A DNA stretch of 64,000 nt, from assembly GCA_964403795.1 (NCBI GenBank), contig CAYOHP010000001.1, forward strand, positions 62,001-126,000, in the 5' to 3' direction. The position numbers were made by a program, and so were the translations under genes. This document shows positions 15,645 to 24,293 of the stretch, piece by piece; positions within the stretch are counted from its first letter, which is position 1; every line of letters begins with the position of its first letter. Under the pieces are notes generated by a model. The model saw only the letters and a program-made list of their open reading frames with translations. It was not told the DNA's origin and ran no database searches. Source of the DNA: CAYOHP01 sp964403795 [NCBI: uncultured bacterium] (GTDB taxonomy: Bacteria; Muiribacteriota; UBA6191; CAZXTJ01).

Positions 15645-16589
15645 CTAGAACCCGTAGTCCGCGTCCGACAGGTCGAGGCCACCGGGCACGGTCGAAGCCG
15701 TCGGCGCCGAGGGTGCAGGCCGACCCTGGCAGATCCGGCCCACGGGCACCGACTCGTCATGGGAAACGTCCCAGCCGAGGTAGTGGACCTTCACCAGACC
15801 ATCCTCTTGGATCGCGAGGACCTCGGCGTTCCACCAGGAGCCGTTCCACTCGACCTCGATCCGGTTCCCGACTGCGAGATCCTTCACACCGGCCTCATGC
15901 CGGGCGTGGACCTCCGAGGGCACCGCCGACCGGAAGCCGGCAGGGGGATCGACCGGAGGCGCCGCCGCGGTCTCGGGGGACGCCACCGGGAGCGGCTCGA
16001 CCGGGAAGGGAGGGAAGTACCCAGGGTCGGCCGACCGGGTGGCCACCGGCGGCACCAGTCGGACCCGCACCGCCTCGGGTCGCGGCGTGTTCCGGTTCCG
16101 GTACCAGCCCACGGTCCCTTCCACGCTCGCCCCGGCCTCGAGGACCATCCCCGGGAGGGACGTCACCGGGGCCCAGGGGATGTACCCGTCCTCCAGGGCG
16201 AGCAGCGAGCGGTCGACCCAGCGCGGCCCGTCCGAGGTGTTCTCGATCCGGCAGACGACCTCCACGATCCAGTCCCCGTCGCTCCAGCGATACACCTCCG
16301 GAACACCTACCCGGACCGAGAGTCCTCCGAGCTCTCCGGCCTCCCGACGGACCACCACGGGCAGCTCGACGGTCGTCCCGCTCGACAGGTCGGTCCATCC
16401 CGACGGAGCCTGGGCCGCCTCCCGGGCATCCCCCTCGCACTCTCCCTCGAAGGCGCTAGCCTCACCTCCCGGCGCCGGATCCCCGCGACGTTCGGCGAGG
16501 AGATGCAAGCAGCCGAGTCCGAACCCCAGGGCCAGGACGAGGGCCGGGATCGCGGCTCGGCCCGGAGGCCGGGAGTAGAGGTGCACCAT
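15645..16589 (-). CDS. Exported protein with C-terminal Tudor/Agenet-like domain
   Basis: A 314-residue protein with an N-terminal membrane segment (residues 11-30). A beta-rich region about 60-200 resembles bacterial extracellular Ig-like or FxLYD-type domains. A Pro-rich linker leads to a compact module at about 248-295: GNRIEVEWNGSWWNAEVL followed by VKVHYLGWDVSHDESV. The W.G.WW.A.V and VHYLGWD..DE pattern matches Tudor-knot/Agenet folds, best known from eukaryotic chromatin readers but also found in planctomycete and other bacterial proteins. I start at ATG 16589 because of GGAAAGGA upstream and the signal position. Function unknown. Confidence 0.65.
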   Translation of the reverse strand: MVHLYSRPPGRAAIPALVLALGFGLGCLHLLAERRGDPAPGGEASAFEGECEGDAREAAQAPSGWTDLSSGTTVELPVVVRREAGELGGLSVRVGVPEVYRWSDGDWIVEVVCRIENTSDGPRWVDRSLLALEDGYIPWAPVTSLPGMVLEAGASVEGTVGWYRNRNTPRPEAVRVRLVPPVATRSADPGYFPPFPVEPLPVASPETAAAPPVDPPAGFRSAVPSEVHARHEAGVKDLAVGNRIEVEWNGSWWNAEVLAIQEDGLVKVHYLGWDVSHDESVPVGRICQGRPAPSAPTASTVPGGLDLSDADYGF

Positions 16590-16803
16590 CTTGGGTCCTT
16601 TCCGGAGGGAGGACATCACCGGAGGTCGGAGGGTCCCCCCGCAAGAGACGAGCCGGGCTCGGGACATCGCCTCGAAGACTGGGACAAGGGCCCGAGATCC
16701 CGGGTTCCCCGGTCTCTCCAGGCCAACCGGGGAGAGCTGGGAGACCCGGGAGAAATGCCGACCGGGCGAGCCGAGGAGAGGATTCGACGCTCGCCTCCGG
16801 CTC

Positions 16804-17820
16804 TCAACGCGACAGCGTGACCGTCCCGAGCCGGGTGGCAGCGGATGCGTTCGGGAGCCCACCTGCCGAGGTGGCCTGGATCGAGATCGTGTGCACTCCC
16901 GGGCCGGGGAGGTTCATGGTGTGGCCGAACGGGGTACCCGGGGCCAGTCCCGCCAGCTGACTCTGGAGCAAGCCGTTCACGAAGAAGTGCACCGCCAGAG
17001 GTCGCAAGCCCCCGATGACGGTGCCCCGCACCAGGATCCCGGGGTTGGCGGTCACCGTCCCGGGAGGCGGGACCAGGGTTGCGGTCACGGTGGGCGGAGT
17101 CGGGGTCACCCGGGTCACCTGCACCGTGACCGGGCGCCCGGGATTGCCGGCGAGGTCCACGGCCAGGATCTCGAGATCGGTCCGCACTCCGATCGGGAGT
17201 CCCGACACATCGGCGACGGCCGTGAAGCGGGCGTCGGCAGCGATCGCACCTCCCCCGAGGTCGACCGGCGGGGGACCCGGACGCCGGATCACCATGCGGC
17301 CCCCCGTCTCGGGTTGGGTGGGACCCCCGGGAGCCGAGTTCCGCACCGTGCCGGTCACCTGGAGGAGGGTCCCCGGGACCTCGGCCGGGAACACCGGGGA
17401 GGCGATCGCAGGCGCCTCGGGCCCCACGTCGTCGGCCAGGATCGTCAGGGTGTTGCCCAGGACCACCTGATTGGTGACGAGGTCGGTGGCCACCATCCGG
17501 AACACGTTGGGCATCCGATCGACGCCGATCTCCATGGGCGCGGTCAGGCGGAAGGGCGGAGGCGGGTTGGTCGGATCGGGCAGGGTGGCGCTGGCCACCG
17601 CCGCACCGTCCCGGAAGAGATCGACCCGCACGCCGTTCCCGGTTCCCGTGACCTGGTAGAGGAGCGTCACCTGCCCGAGGTTGGTGAGACGGATCCCCGG
17701 CGGGACGGTATCGAGCAGGCGGACCGCGAGTTGGGCCCTGGCCGCGACCGGGGCTGCGGCGAACAGGACCACCAGCAAGGCGGCACGCCAGCCCGCGCCA
17801 TCCCCCGGCAGGTTCCCCAT
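16804..17820 (-). CDS. Exported protein with Ig-like/fibronectin-like repeats
   Basis: A 338-residue protein with a clear signal peptide (WRAALLVVLFAAAPVAARAQ, cleavage after about residue 30). The rest is beta-rich and low in cysteine. Repeats ending in patterns such as GVRVDLFRDGAAV and LAVHFFVNGLLQSQLAG resemble tandem Ig-like folds of bacterial surface proteins. No catalytic motif is visible. ATG 17820 is preceded at 7 nt by TACGAT, with no ribosome site. I do not recognise a named family. Confidence 0.65.
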   Translation of the reverse strand: MGNLPGDGAGWRAALLVVLFAAAPVAARAQLAVRLLDTVPPGIRLTNLGQVTLLYQVTGTGNGVRVDLFRDGAAVASATLPDPTNPPPPFRLTAPMEIGVDRMPNVFRMVATDLVTNQVVLGNTLTILADDVGPEAPAIASPVFPAEVPGTLLQVTGTVRNSAPGGPTQPETGGRMVIRRPGPPPVDLGGGAIAADARFTAVADVSGLPIGVRTDLEILAVDLAGNPGRPVTVQVTRVTPTPPTVTATLVPPPGTVTANPGILVRGTVIGGLRPLAVHFFVNGLLQSQLAGLAPGTPFGHTMNLPGPGVHTISIQATSAGGLPNASAATRLGTVTLSR

Positions 17821-17827
17821 GCGCCGA

Positions 17828-17833
17828 ATCGTA
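17828..17833 (-). promoter_or_regulatory. TANNNT -10-like hexamer
   Basis: TACGAT on the minus strand, 7 nt before ATG 17820, with no Shine-Dalgarno between. Confidence 0.45.
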
Positions 17834-17902
17834 GCAGCAGCTTGACGCCGGACCCTGGTGAAACCGATCATGGCCCGCTCGCCGAGTCGGGAGGAGCCGA
17901 GG

Positions 17903-18556
17903 ATGCAGCGACTCGTGTCCGTGCTGGGGGCCCTCGCGCTCCTGCTCGTCGCACCCTCCCTTCCTGCCGCCCCCGGACTCTCCTTCCTCGAGACCATGCC
18001 GGGCTGGCTCACCCCCGGCACCGACCGCACCTCCCGCGGACCCGGCGCCCAGAAGGCGGCGCTCAAGCTCAAGATCCAGACCGAGGACGCCGACGCCTTC
18101 TTCGCCGATCCGAGCCATCCCATGCGGCTCCAGGGCGAACTCGAGATCCGCTCGCCGGACGGGGAACGCCTGAGCTACCCGATCGAAGAAGGCCGCTTCC
18201 TGTTCCTGGCTCCCGGTACCTCGCCCGACGCCCGGATCATGGAGTACCGCTTCGCCTTCCACGACGCTGCCGGCCGCCGCTTCGGTTTCGTGGGCCGGAA
18301 GTTCCTCCGCGACGAATCCGGCTTCGACGCCGTGAAGGACACCACCACGCTCTTCTGCACCCTCCACCGGGGCGGCCCGGACGGTCCCGCCGTGGGCGCG
18401 GGACGGCTCCGCTTCGAGGTCGAGAAGCCCTGGGTGATGGCGAAGTTCGTGACCTCGTTCCGGGTCCCGGGGGCTACCAGCCTCCGGGAGCGGATCTCGG
18501 TCTTCCGCCGGTTCCTGCGCCTGTACCTGGGGACCCTCGCCGAGCTCTACCTCTGA
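17903..18556 (+). CDS. Exported protein of unknown function
   Basis: A 217-residue protein with a signal peptide (residues 1-23, LVSVLGALALLLVAPSLPAA). The mature part contains FFADPSHPMRLQGELEIR, GRFLFLAPG and IMEYRFAFHDAAGRRFGFVG. From memory, this pattern resembles a beta domain that accompanies some GMC oxidoreductase/hydrolase polypeptides. A GMC oxidoreductase lies 2.3 kb upstream, so a shared role is possible but unproven. ATG 17903 follows GGGAGGAGCC; an in-frame ATG at 17858 has no ribosome site. Confidence 0.6.
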   Translation: MQRLVSVLGALALLLVAPSLPAAPGLSFLETMPGWLTPGTDRTSRGPGAQKAALKLKIQTEDADAFFADPSHPMRLQGELEIRSPDGERLSYPIEEGRFLFLAPGTSPDARIMEYRFAFHDAAGRRFGFVGRKFLRDESGFDAVKDTTTLFCTLHRGGPDGPAVGAGRLRFEVEKPWVMAKFVTSFRVPGATSLRERISVFRRFLRLYLGTLAELYL

Positions 18557-18566
18557 GGCCCGAGCC

Positions 18567-19679
18567 CTACCAGGGCGGCAGCAGCCGACGCAGGCCGTGC
18601 CCGAGCACCACCGCCAGCACCCCGAGGTTGCGGGCCAGCATCCCGACGCGCCGCACCGGCCCCAGCCCGCTTCCCCTCCCGGCGGTCCCCCGGGAACGCG
18701 TCAGGTCCCCGGCCAGCGCCACCAGTCGCTCCCGCGTCCAGGGCCACGACCACACCCCGGAGAGCCAGTCCTCGGGCAGGCCCGAGACGCCGACCGAGGC
18801 GCCGGCCAGCGCTCCCACCAGGGCTCCGGTCGAATCCGCGTCCCCTCCCAGCCGGATACAGGCACCGACCGACCGACGGAAGTCTCCCGGGTAGCGGAGC
18901 CAGCAGTAGAGGGCCGCCGGCAGGGTATCGAGGGCCCAGCCGGTGACTCCCCCGGAAAGGCCGAGGCGAGCCACGAATTCCGCCGGTTCCTCGCCCCGCG
19001 TCAGCGAGGCGCCGACCAGGTCCAGTCGCTCCCGCAGGATGGGCCCCAGGCGATCCGCTCCTCCGGCCCCCGACCAGCGCCCAGGGTCGAACCCGCCCGA
19101 CCAACCCGAAGCCGCGTCCCCGGCAGCCCTGGCCGCCACCAGGGCAGCCTCCTCGACCTCGGGTCCCCGGTGGGTCACCCGGGTCGACGCCAGGACCATG
19201 CGGTCCCGCAGGTCGGGATCCCCGGAGAGCACCGCTCCCAGGAGCGGGCTCCGCATCAAGGGACCGTTCCCCTGGGAGCGAACCCCCGCCGACCCCGGCG
19301 GGAACCCCAGCCACAGCTTCCCGATCGCCCGCACCGTGGCGAACCCGATCCCGGGCGGAAGCGCCAGGAACCAGAGACGGAGTTCCCGGCCCAGGGCCGC
19401 CGCGAATGCCTCGGGATCGCTCCCTGCCCAGAGCAGCGCCACTCCGGTCAGGGCCGCGTGTTCGGTGTCGTCCGAGATCGTGCTCCAGCCCGGGACCAGG
19501 CAAGGAACCAGGTCCCCGGGGCCGAAGAGGCGCTCGGCCCGGCGAGGGGAGAGACCCTCCCGGGGGAGTCCCAGGGCGTCGCCGAGCAGGGTCCCCAGGA
19601 GCAGGCCGGAGAGCCGGTCGGTGCGATCCGGCCCGGGGCGCCGCTCCCGGCCTTCCCCCGCCTGCAGGGGCTCGGTCAA
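18567..19679 (-). CDS. ADP-ribosylglycohydrolase family protein
   Basis: A 370-residue member of the DraG/ADP-ribosylglycohydrolase family, which removes ADP-ribose from proteins or small molecules. LLGTLLGDALGLP (residues 28-40) starts the fold. ISDDTEHA (D70, D71, T72) and RLGGDADSTGALVGALAGA (around 280-300) give the two di-metal aspartate motifs. The C-terminal 50 residues are Arg-rich with a hydrophobic stretch, longer than usual. TTG start overlaps the galU stop codon (TTGA), so it is translated as the last gene of the sigma factor-Hint-galU run. No ADP-ribosyltransferase is visible nearby. Confidence 0.85.
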   Translation of the reverse strand: MTEPLQAGEGRERRPGPDRTDRLSGLLLGTLLGDALGLPREGLSPRRAERLFGPGDLVPCLVPGWSTISDDTEHAALTGVALLWAGSDPEAFAAALGRELRLWFLALPPGIGFATVRAIGKLWLGFPPGSAGVRSQGNGPLMRSPLLGAVLSGDPDLRDRMVLASTRVTHRGPEVEEAALVAARAAGDAASGWSGGFDPGRWSGAGGADRLGPILRERLDLVGASLTRGEEPAEFVARLGLSGGVTGWALDTLPAALYCWLRYPGDFRRSVGACIRLGGDADSTGALVGALAGASVGVSGLPEDWLSGVWSWPWTRERLVALAGDLTRSRGTAGRGSGLGPVRRVGMLARNLGVLAVVLGHGLRRLLPPW

Positions 19680-20551
19680 GCCTCGATCTGCCGGAGGATC
19701 TCCCGGAGACCCTCGGAGAGCTCGGGGTTCTTCAGGGCGTAACGCAGGGTCGCCTCCAGGAAGCCGAGCTTGTCGCCACCGTCGTAGCGCCGCCCCTCGA
19801 AGCGGTAGGCGTAGACCGGCCGGGATCGGAGCACCTGGCGGAGGCCGTCGGTGAGCTGGATCTCGCCGCCCGCCCCGGGCTCGATGTCCTCGAGCGCCTG
19901 GAAGACCTCGTCGGTGAGGATGTAGCGCCCGATCGCCACCAGGTTCGAGGGGGAGGTCCCGGGGGCCGGCTTCTCGACCATGTCGCGGACCAGGAGCAGC
20001 CGGGGATCGGTCTCCACCGGTTCGACCTGGAAGACGCCGTAGCGGTGGGTCTGGTCGGGCGGGACCTCCATGGCGGCGATCACCGGAGCCAGGGTGCGGT
20101 GGTGGGCATCCACCAGCTGGCGGATGCAGGGCACCTCGCAGTCGAGGATGTCGTCGGCGAGCAGCACCGCCACGGCTTCGCCCTTCTGGACCCAGGGGCG
20201 AGCCGTGCTGACCGCGTGCCCCAGGCCGAGGGCCTCCTTCTGACGGACGTAGGCGATCCGGCAGAGTCGGCTGATGGAGGTGACCAGCTCGAGCTCGCTG
20301 CGCTTGCCCCGCTTGCGGAGCGTGTCCTCCAGCTCGTAGGCCTGGTCGAAGTGATCCTCCATCGCCTCCTTGCCGCGACCGGTGACGATCACCGCGTCGA
20401 GGATCCCCGAGGCCGCCGCCTCCTCGATGGCGTACTGGATGAGAGGCTTGTCGACGAGCGGCAGCATCTCCTTGGGTTGGGCCTTGGTAGCGGGGAGGAA
20501 ACGGGTCCCCAGTCCCGCCGCCGGGAAGATGGCCTTGGTCACGGCGCCCAT
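19676..20551 (-). CDS. galU: UTP-glucose-1-phosphate uridylyltransferase
   Basis: A 291-residue enzyme making UDP-glucose from UTP and glucose 1-phosphate, which feeds cell-surface polysaccharide synthesis. Nucleotide-binding FPAAGLGTRFLPATKAQPKE (residues 9-28) and the sugar-phosphate motifs LVDKPLIQYAIEEA and VLLADDIL are intact. Length is typical for bacterial GalU. It is 6 nt downstream of the Hint-domain gene and overlaps the next gene by 4 nt. Confidence 0.93.
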   Translation of the reverse strand: MGAVTKAIFPAAGLGTRFLPATKAQPKEMLPLVDKPLIQYAIEEAAASGILDAVIVTGRGKEAMEDHFDQAYELEDTLRKRGKRSELELVTSISRLCRIAYVRQKEALGLGHAVSTARPWVQKGEAVAVLLADDILDCEVPCIRQLVDAHHRTLAPVIAAMEVPPDQTHRYGVFQVEPVETDPRLLLVRDMVEKPAPGTSPSNLVAIGRYILTDEVFQALEDIEPGAGGEIQLTDGLRQVLRSRPVYAYRFEGRRYDGGDKLGFLEATLRYALKNPELSEGLREILRQIEA

Positions 20552-20557
20552 CGGGAT

Positions 20558-21568
20558 CTACTCCTTCCCCGCGCCACTATGGCCGATCAGCAGACCCTCC
20601 GCAAGCAGGCCGATGGCGTCCTGGCAGTGGATCTCGTAGAGCAGGCCATCGCCCGGGACCCGCTCGACGAGGTCGATCCGGTCCTCGCCCAGGGCCTCGC
20701 CGACCCACTGGGGGACCCCGGTGCCGGCGGCCACCGCGGCCATGCGGTACTGGGCATGGACCGACCCCAGGCCCAGGTCGAGCCGGCGGTCCACGTCCAC
20801 ATGCTCGAGCCCCTCGTAGGAGGAGAGATCCGGGACCTGCAGCTCCTGGGTGGTGGCTCGGACCCGCGCTCCCCGCCGCGCCGTGGCTTCTGGCCGGGTG
20901 ATGGTGAGCCCCCACAGGCCGCTGCGGTAGACCGCCTCCACCAGCAGGTGCTTCTTCATCCCCGCGGGGGTCAGGCTGCGCCGGGTCCAATGGGGATCCC
21001 GAGGGTCGAGCCCGAGATGTTCGAGGAGTTCGAAGGCCCGGCCCAGGGTGTCGACCTGGTGGAAGAGCGACTTCCAAGCCTCCCGCGAGAGGTCCCGGGA
21101 GTCGCCGCTCGACTCGGGGATCCCGAACCGGGCCGAGAGGACCTTCTGCTGGAGGGCCGCCGCCTCCTCGCCCGCGAAGCACCCCACGAGGTGGATCTCC
21201 TCGGTACGGTCCTGGTCCTCGTTGGCGGGCACATGCACGAAACGCCGGGGGGCCACGGTACGGAGTCCCCCCCGCACCCGGACCAGCGCTGCGCCCAGGC
21301 CGACCTCCCGGACCAGCAGCAAGTCCCAGGGGCGCTGCCCGGGGAGGAACCTGAGGAACATGGTCTGTTCGGGAGCGGCCACCAGCGAGCGGCCCGAGGC
21401 GGTGCGCACCCGCATCAGGCTCCGGGGCGCCTTGCGGTAGCGCAGCTCCCAGCGTTCGCTGGTCACGAATCCCATGCGCCCCAGGACCCGGAGCGGGATC
21501 CCGGTCTTGAGCGAGACCACGGGCACCGGCCCGTCTCGGGTCATGATCCGGGTCTCGGGACCGAACAT
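20558..21568 (-). CDS. Free-standing intein-like (Hint) protein with degenerate splice junctions
   Basis: A 336-residue protein whose two ends look like an intein. GPETRIMTRDGPVPVVSLKTG (residues 3-23) matches the N-terminal Hint motif after the nucleophile. LLYEIHCQDAIGLLAEGLLI (about 309-328) matches the C-terminal blocks, then GHSG where inteins have HN plus C/S/T. The nucleophilic Cys/Ser at position 1 and the terminal Asn are missing, so splicing is not expected. The middle part (HLVGCFAGEEAAALQQKVLS, ARFGIPES, then a helical stretch) resembles the insert of a class of bacterial helicase or reductase inteins. It is a complete gene with its own ATG and stop, 7 nt after the sigma factor gene. 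Possible roles are a relic or a self-cleaving/regulatory domain. Confidence 0.75.
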   Translation of the reverse strand: MFGPETRIMTRDGPVPVVSLKTGIPLRVLGRMGFVTSERWELRYRKAPRSLMRVRTASGRSLVAAPEQTMFLRFLPGQRPWDLLLVREVGLGAALVRVRGGLRTVAPRRFVHVPANEDQDRTEEIHLVGCFAGEEAAALQQKVLSARFGIPESSGDSRDLSREAWKSLFHQVDTLGRAFELLEHLGLDPRDPHWTRRSLTPAGMKKHLLVEAVYRSGLWGLTITRPEATARRGARVRATTQELQVPDLSSYEGLEHVDVDRRLDLGLGSVHAQYRMAAVAAGTGVPQWVGEALGEDRIDLVERVPGDGLLYEIHCQDAIGLLAEGLLIGHSGAGKE

Positions 21569-21575
21569 GGTCCGC

Positions 21576-22178
21576 TCAGGCCCGCTGGGCCCGCTCGCCC
21601 TTCTGCACCTTGCGGCGTTCCAGGATCTTCTGCTTCAACTGCTTGACGGCCCAGAACTTCCGGAACTTCACGGTCGAGAGGGGAAGGTCCATGATCTCGG
21701 CGATCTGCTGGAAGGGCAGGTCCTCGAGGAAACGCAGGATCAGGATGGTGCGGTGCTTCAGATCGATCTCCTCGAGCAGCTCGAGGATCTCGGTGTCGCC
21801 CAGGCGTTCGAGGATCGCCTCCGGATCCTCCTCCGGACTGGTGGCGACCCCCTGGCCGGCCAGGGTCTGCTCGGTGCGCTGGTCGGTGAAGTCGGTGAGG
21901 ATGGCATCGGGCCTGCGCTTCTTCAGGTAGTCGAGCGCCCGGTTGTGGGCCATCTGCATGATCCAGGAGCCGAACTTCCGCGAACTCTTCAGCTGGTCGA
22001 GGTTGCGGAAGGCCTTCAGGAAGACCTCCTGGGAGAGATCCAGGGCCAGCTCGCGATCCCGGAGCATGCGGGCGAGCAGGGTCAGGACCCGGTTCTGGTA
22101 CATGACGACCAGGTCCTGGAATGCCTCGCGGTCCCCGTCGAGGGCCCGCTCGACGAGATCGATGTCTTCCTCGGCCAT
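21576..22178 (-). CDS. ECF-type RNA polymerase sigma factor
   Basis: A 200-residue extracytoplasmic-function sigma factor. Region 2 spans about residues 10-80 (DREAFQDLVVMYQNRVLTLL, then DLSQEVFLKAFRNLDQL, GSWIMQMAHNRALDYLKKRR). Region 4 spans about 135-185 (LKHRTILILRFLEDLPFQQI, then LSTVKFRKFWAVKQLKQ). A FecR-type anti-sigma gene lies immediately upstream on the same strand. ATG 22178; a TACGGT hexamer at 22205-22200 gives it a possible internal promoter with a 15-20 nt leader. It may drive the downstream Hint-galU-glycohydrolase genes. Confidence 0.9.
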   Translation of the reverse strand: MAEEDIDLVERALDGDREAFQDLVVMYQNRVLTLLARMLRDRELALDLSQEVFLKAFRNLDQLKSSRKFGSWIMQMAHNRALDYLKKRRPDAILTDFTDQRTEQTLAGQGVATSPEEDPEAILERLGDTEILELLEEIDLKHRTILILRFLEDLPFQQIAEIMDLPLSTVKFRKFWAVKQLKQKILERRKVQKGERAQRA

Positions 22179-22227
22179 GTGCCGCCCGAATTCCGGGTCA
22201 CCGTAGCACAGGCCGGCGGATGGCCCC

Positions 22228-23151
22228 CTACGGAGTATCGAGGGTGGGGACGCCTTCGGCCGAGTCCGAGGGCACGGTGGTCGGGGGCGGGATCTCCGGC
22301 AAGCGAGCCTGCGGGCGGATCCAGTCGGACTCGCTGTCGCTGGCGGCGACCGACTCGCCGGCCTTGAGCCGCACCGGCGGCCGCCCCTCGCGCCGGACCT
22401 CGACCACGCCTTCCTGGACCCCCACCCGGGTGGTGCCATCGAGGGCCTCGACCTCGAACTCGGTCCCGACCACATGGGCCGAGGCCTCCGGACCGTGGAC
22501 CGCGAAGTCGCCGATCCCGGGCGTGACCTTGACCCGGACCTTGCCCTGGGTCAGGTACAGGGCCCGCTCCCGGATCGAGAATCGGGTCCCGGGATGCACC
22601 AGGGCTCCCACGCCCCCGGGAAAGCGCACCAGTCCGGGCGTCCCGAAGCCGAGCTGGACCACCTGGCCGGCTCCCAGGGCCTTGCGCTCATGGGCCGGGA
22701 TGCTGCCCGAGGTGAGGACCGCCCCGCCGCTGCCGGTCTCCAGCAGGGCGAGCGAAGTCCGGGGCGCCCCGGGTCCGAAGCCTCCTGCCACCTCGGGGGC
22801 ATGCCCGGGGAGGAGGGGTCCGAGGACCACCCAGGCCGCCAGGCCGCCCGCCAGCACCAAGGCCGGCTGCAGGAAGCGACGGAGCACCAGCTCGATGCGG
22901 TGGGAGAGGGAGCCGGGCGTGCCGGGCGCGGCCTCCATGACCTTGGCCGCGAAGTCGACCGGAGCCGACTCGCCCGGTACCCGGGCCAAGCGACGACCCA
23001 GGGCGCGGTGGAACCCGAGCTCGTAGCGGTCCTCGGGGTGGGACTCCAGATGGCGCTCGACCTGGTCGCGGTCGTCGCCCTCGAGTTCCCCTTCGAGGTA
23101 CGCGGCGAGGCGCTCGTCGAGCCCCTCGTCCCTTTCCCCGGCGGCACCCAT
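22228..23151 (-). CDS. Membrane anti-sigma factor with FecR domain
   Basis: A 307-residue protein. Residues 5-45 form a zinc-less anti-sigma-like helical domain (LDERLAAYLEGELEGDDRDQ). One membrane segment lies at about 88-112 (LQPALVLAGGLAAWVVLGPL). A FecR beta domain spans about 150-260 (GAGQVVQLGFG, LYLTQGKVRVKV, GIGDFAVHGPEASAHVVGTE). The arrangement suggests it holds the adjacent ECF sigma factor at the membrane and releases it on a periplasmic signal. AGGAGG seven bases before ATG 23151 fixes the start. No TonB-dependent receptor is nearby, so this is not a classical iron-siderophore system. Confidence 0.85.
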   Translation of the reverse strand: MGAAGERDEGLDERLAAYLEGELEGDDRDQVERHLESHPEDRYELGFHRALGRRLARVPGESAPVDFAAKVMEAAPGTPGSLSHRIELVLRRFLQPALVLAGGLAAWVVLGPLLPGHAPEVAGGFGPGAPRTSLALLETGSGGAVLTSGSIPAHERKALGAGQVVQLGFGTPGLVRFPGGVGALVHPGTRFSIRERALYLTQGKVRVKVTPGIGDFAVHGPEASAHVVGTEFEVEALDGTTRVGVQEGVVEVRREGRPPVRLKAGESVAASDSESDWIRPQARLPEIPPPTTVPSDSAEGVPTLDTP

Positions 23152-23289
23152 CGCGACATCCTCCTGGGCCGGTCCTGGGATCGGCTCCACCTGGTACGAC
23201 GACGGTCCGGATCCCCGGGATAGCTGTCCGGGACACCTTTTTCGCCCGCCCGGCACGGATGCTACTCTCGCCCTCGGGGAGAGGCACAC

Positions 23290-23649
23290 ATGCAACGCCC
23301 TGCCGGGATCCGGATCCTGACCGTCTTCTACGTGGTGGCGGCAGTCCTGGTGGCCTTCGCGGGGGTCCCGGTCGCCCTTTCGGGCCGTGTCTGGAGCCTC
23401 TTCGGGGCACCGGTCGGACCCCAGACCTATGCCGCCTGGAACCTCCTCATGGCTGTCACCTTCCTGGGCTTCGCCTGGAGTTTCCACAAGGGCCTGCGGG
23501 TGGGTCTCCTCGTCTATACCGGTCTCAAGGTGGCCGGTTGGGTGATCCTGCTCGGCCAGGGTCCCGGACTGCGGGAGCTCGGGGCCATCGGGGTCGAGGC
23601 CGCGGTGCTCGGCTACCTCTGGCAGCAGAAGGACTGGTTCCGGGGGTGA
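23290..23649 (+). CDS. Small four-helix membrane protein
   Basis: A 119-residue protein with four hydrophobic segments (residues 8-30, 46-66, 70-88, 95-112) and the short motif AAWNLLMAVTFLGFAW. It has no catalytic motif I recognise and is probably an inner-membrane protein. GGGGAGAGG lies 6 nt before ATG 23290, and a TACTCT hexamer at 23263-23268 gives a plausible promoter with a short leader. Confidence 0.75.
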   Translation: MQRPAGIRILTVFYVVAAVLVAFAGVPVALSGRVWSLFGAPVGPQTYAAWNLLMAVTFLGFAWSFHKGLRVGLLVYTGLKVAGWVILLGQGPGLRELGAIGVEAAVLGYLWQQKDWFRG

Positions 23650-23743
23650 CCCGCCCGGGTCCGGCGTGCCCCGCCGGGTTCTACCCCATCCGGCCCCGGG
23701 CTCGTCGCCTCGATTGGGAACGTACGGGAGAGGATGGACGTTC

Positions 23744-24196
23744 GTGAAGAACCTTCGATACCACGCCAAGGCCGTCGGGCTCGCCTACCTGGTCACGGTG
23801 GCGATGCCGATGAACACGGGCTGCGAGTACGCCGCCCTGGCCCAGGTCCTGATGCAGATCCTGCCCTACATCATGCAGGCGATGAGCACCGACGACCCCA
23901 ATGCCCAGGCCGACGCCATCGCCCGGGGCGCCCAGGTCGGCCTCTCGCAGGGCGGCACGGCCTTGACCCAGATCGCGGCCCAGCAGGCCGCCCAGCAAGC
24001 GGCCCAGCAGCGCCAGACCAACCCCAACGGCACCGCCGACCGGCCCACCCAGGGCACCGGTCGACCCGACCAGGGCACCGCCCGTACCGACGGGGGCCTG
24101 ACCACCGTCCAGGGCACCGGGGGCGGCACCAACGGTTCGACCACGAACAACGACCCGGCCGGCACGGCCGCGGCCAACGTCGCCGGCGGTTCCTGA
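23744..24196 (+). CDS. Exported Gln/Thr/Gly-rich small protein
   Basis: A 150-residue protein. A hydrophobic leader (KAVGLAYLVTVAMPMNTGC) ends in a cysteine that could be lipidated, although the lipobox is poor. A helical segment (YAALAQVLMQILPYIMQAMS), a Gln/Ala repeat (QQAAQQAAQQ, residues about 80-92) and a disordered Gly/Thr/Asn-rich tail follow. GTG 23744 is preceded by GAGAGGATGG. It heads a plus-strand cluster of pilin-like and lipoprotein genes and may be an associated surface component. No family recognised. Confidence 0.6.
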   Translation: MKNLRYHAKAVGLAYLVTVAMPMNTGCEYAALAQVLMQILPYIMQAMSTDDPNAQADAIARGAQVGLSQGGTALTQIAAQQAAQQAAQQRQTNPNGTADRPTQGTGRPDQGTARTDGGLTTVQGTGGGTNGSTTNNDPAGTAAANVAGGS

Positions 24197-24277
24197 CGCC
24201 TGGGAGCCCGTCGGGTAGGGGCGCCTGCACCCGTCGGCCCCCGCATCCCCGCGGGCGGTCCGGGGTCGCCGAGCGGC

Positions 24278-24283
24278 TACTCT
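24278..24283 (+). promoter_or_regulatory. TANNNT -10-like hexamer of the pilin-like cluster
   Basis: TACTCT preceded by GC, ending 10 nt before ATG 24294, with no ribosome site between. Confidence 0.45.
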
Positions 24284-24293
24284 GACGGCCGAC

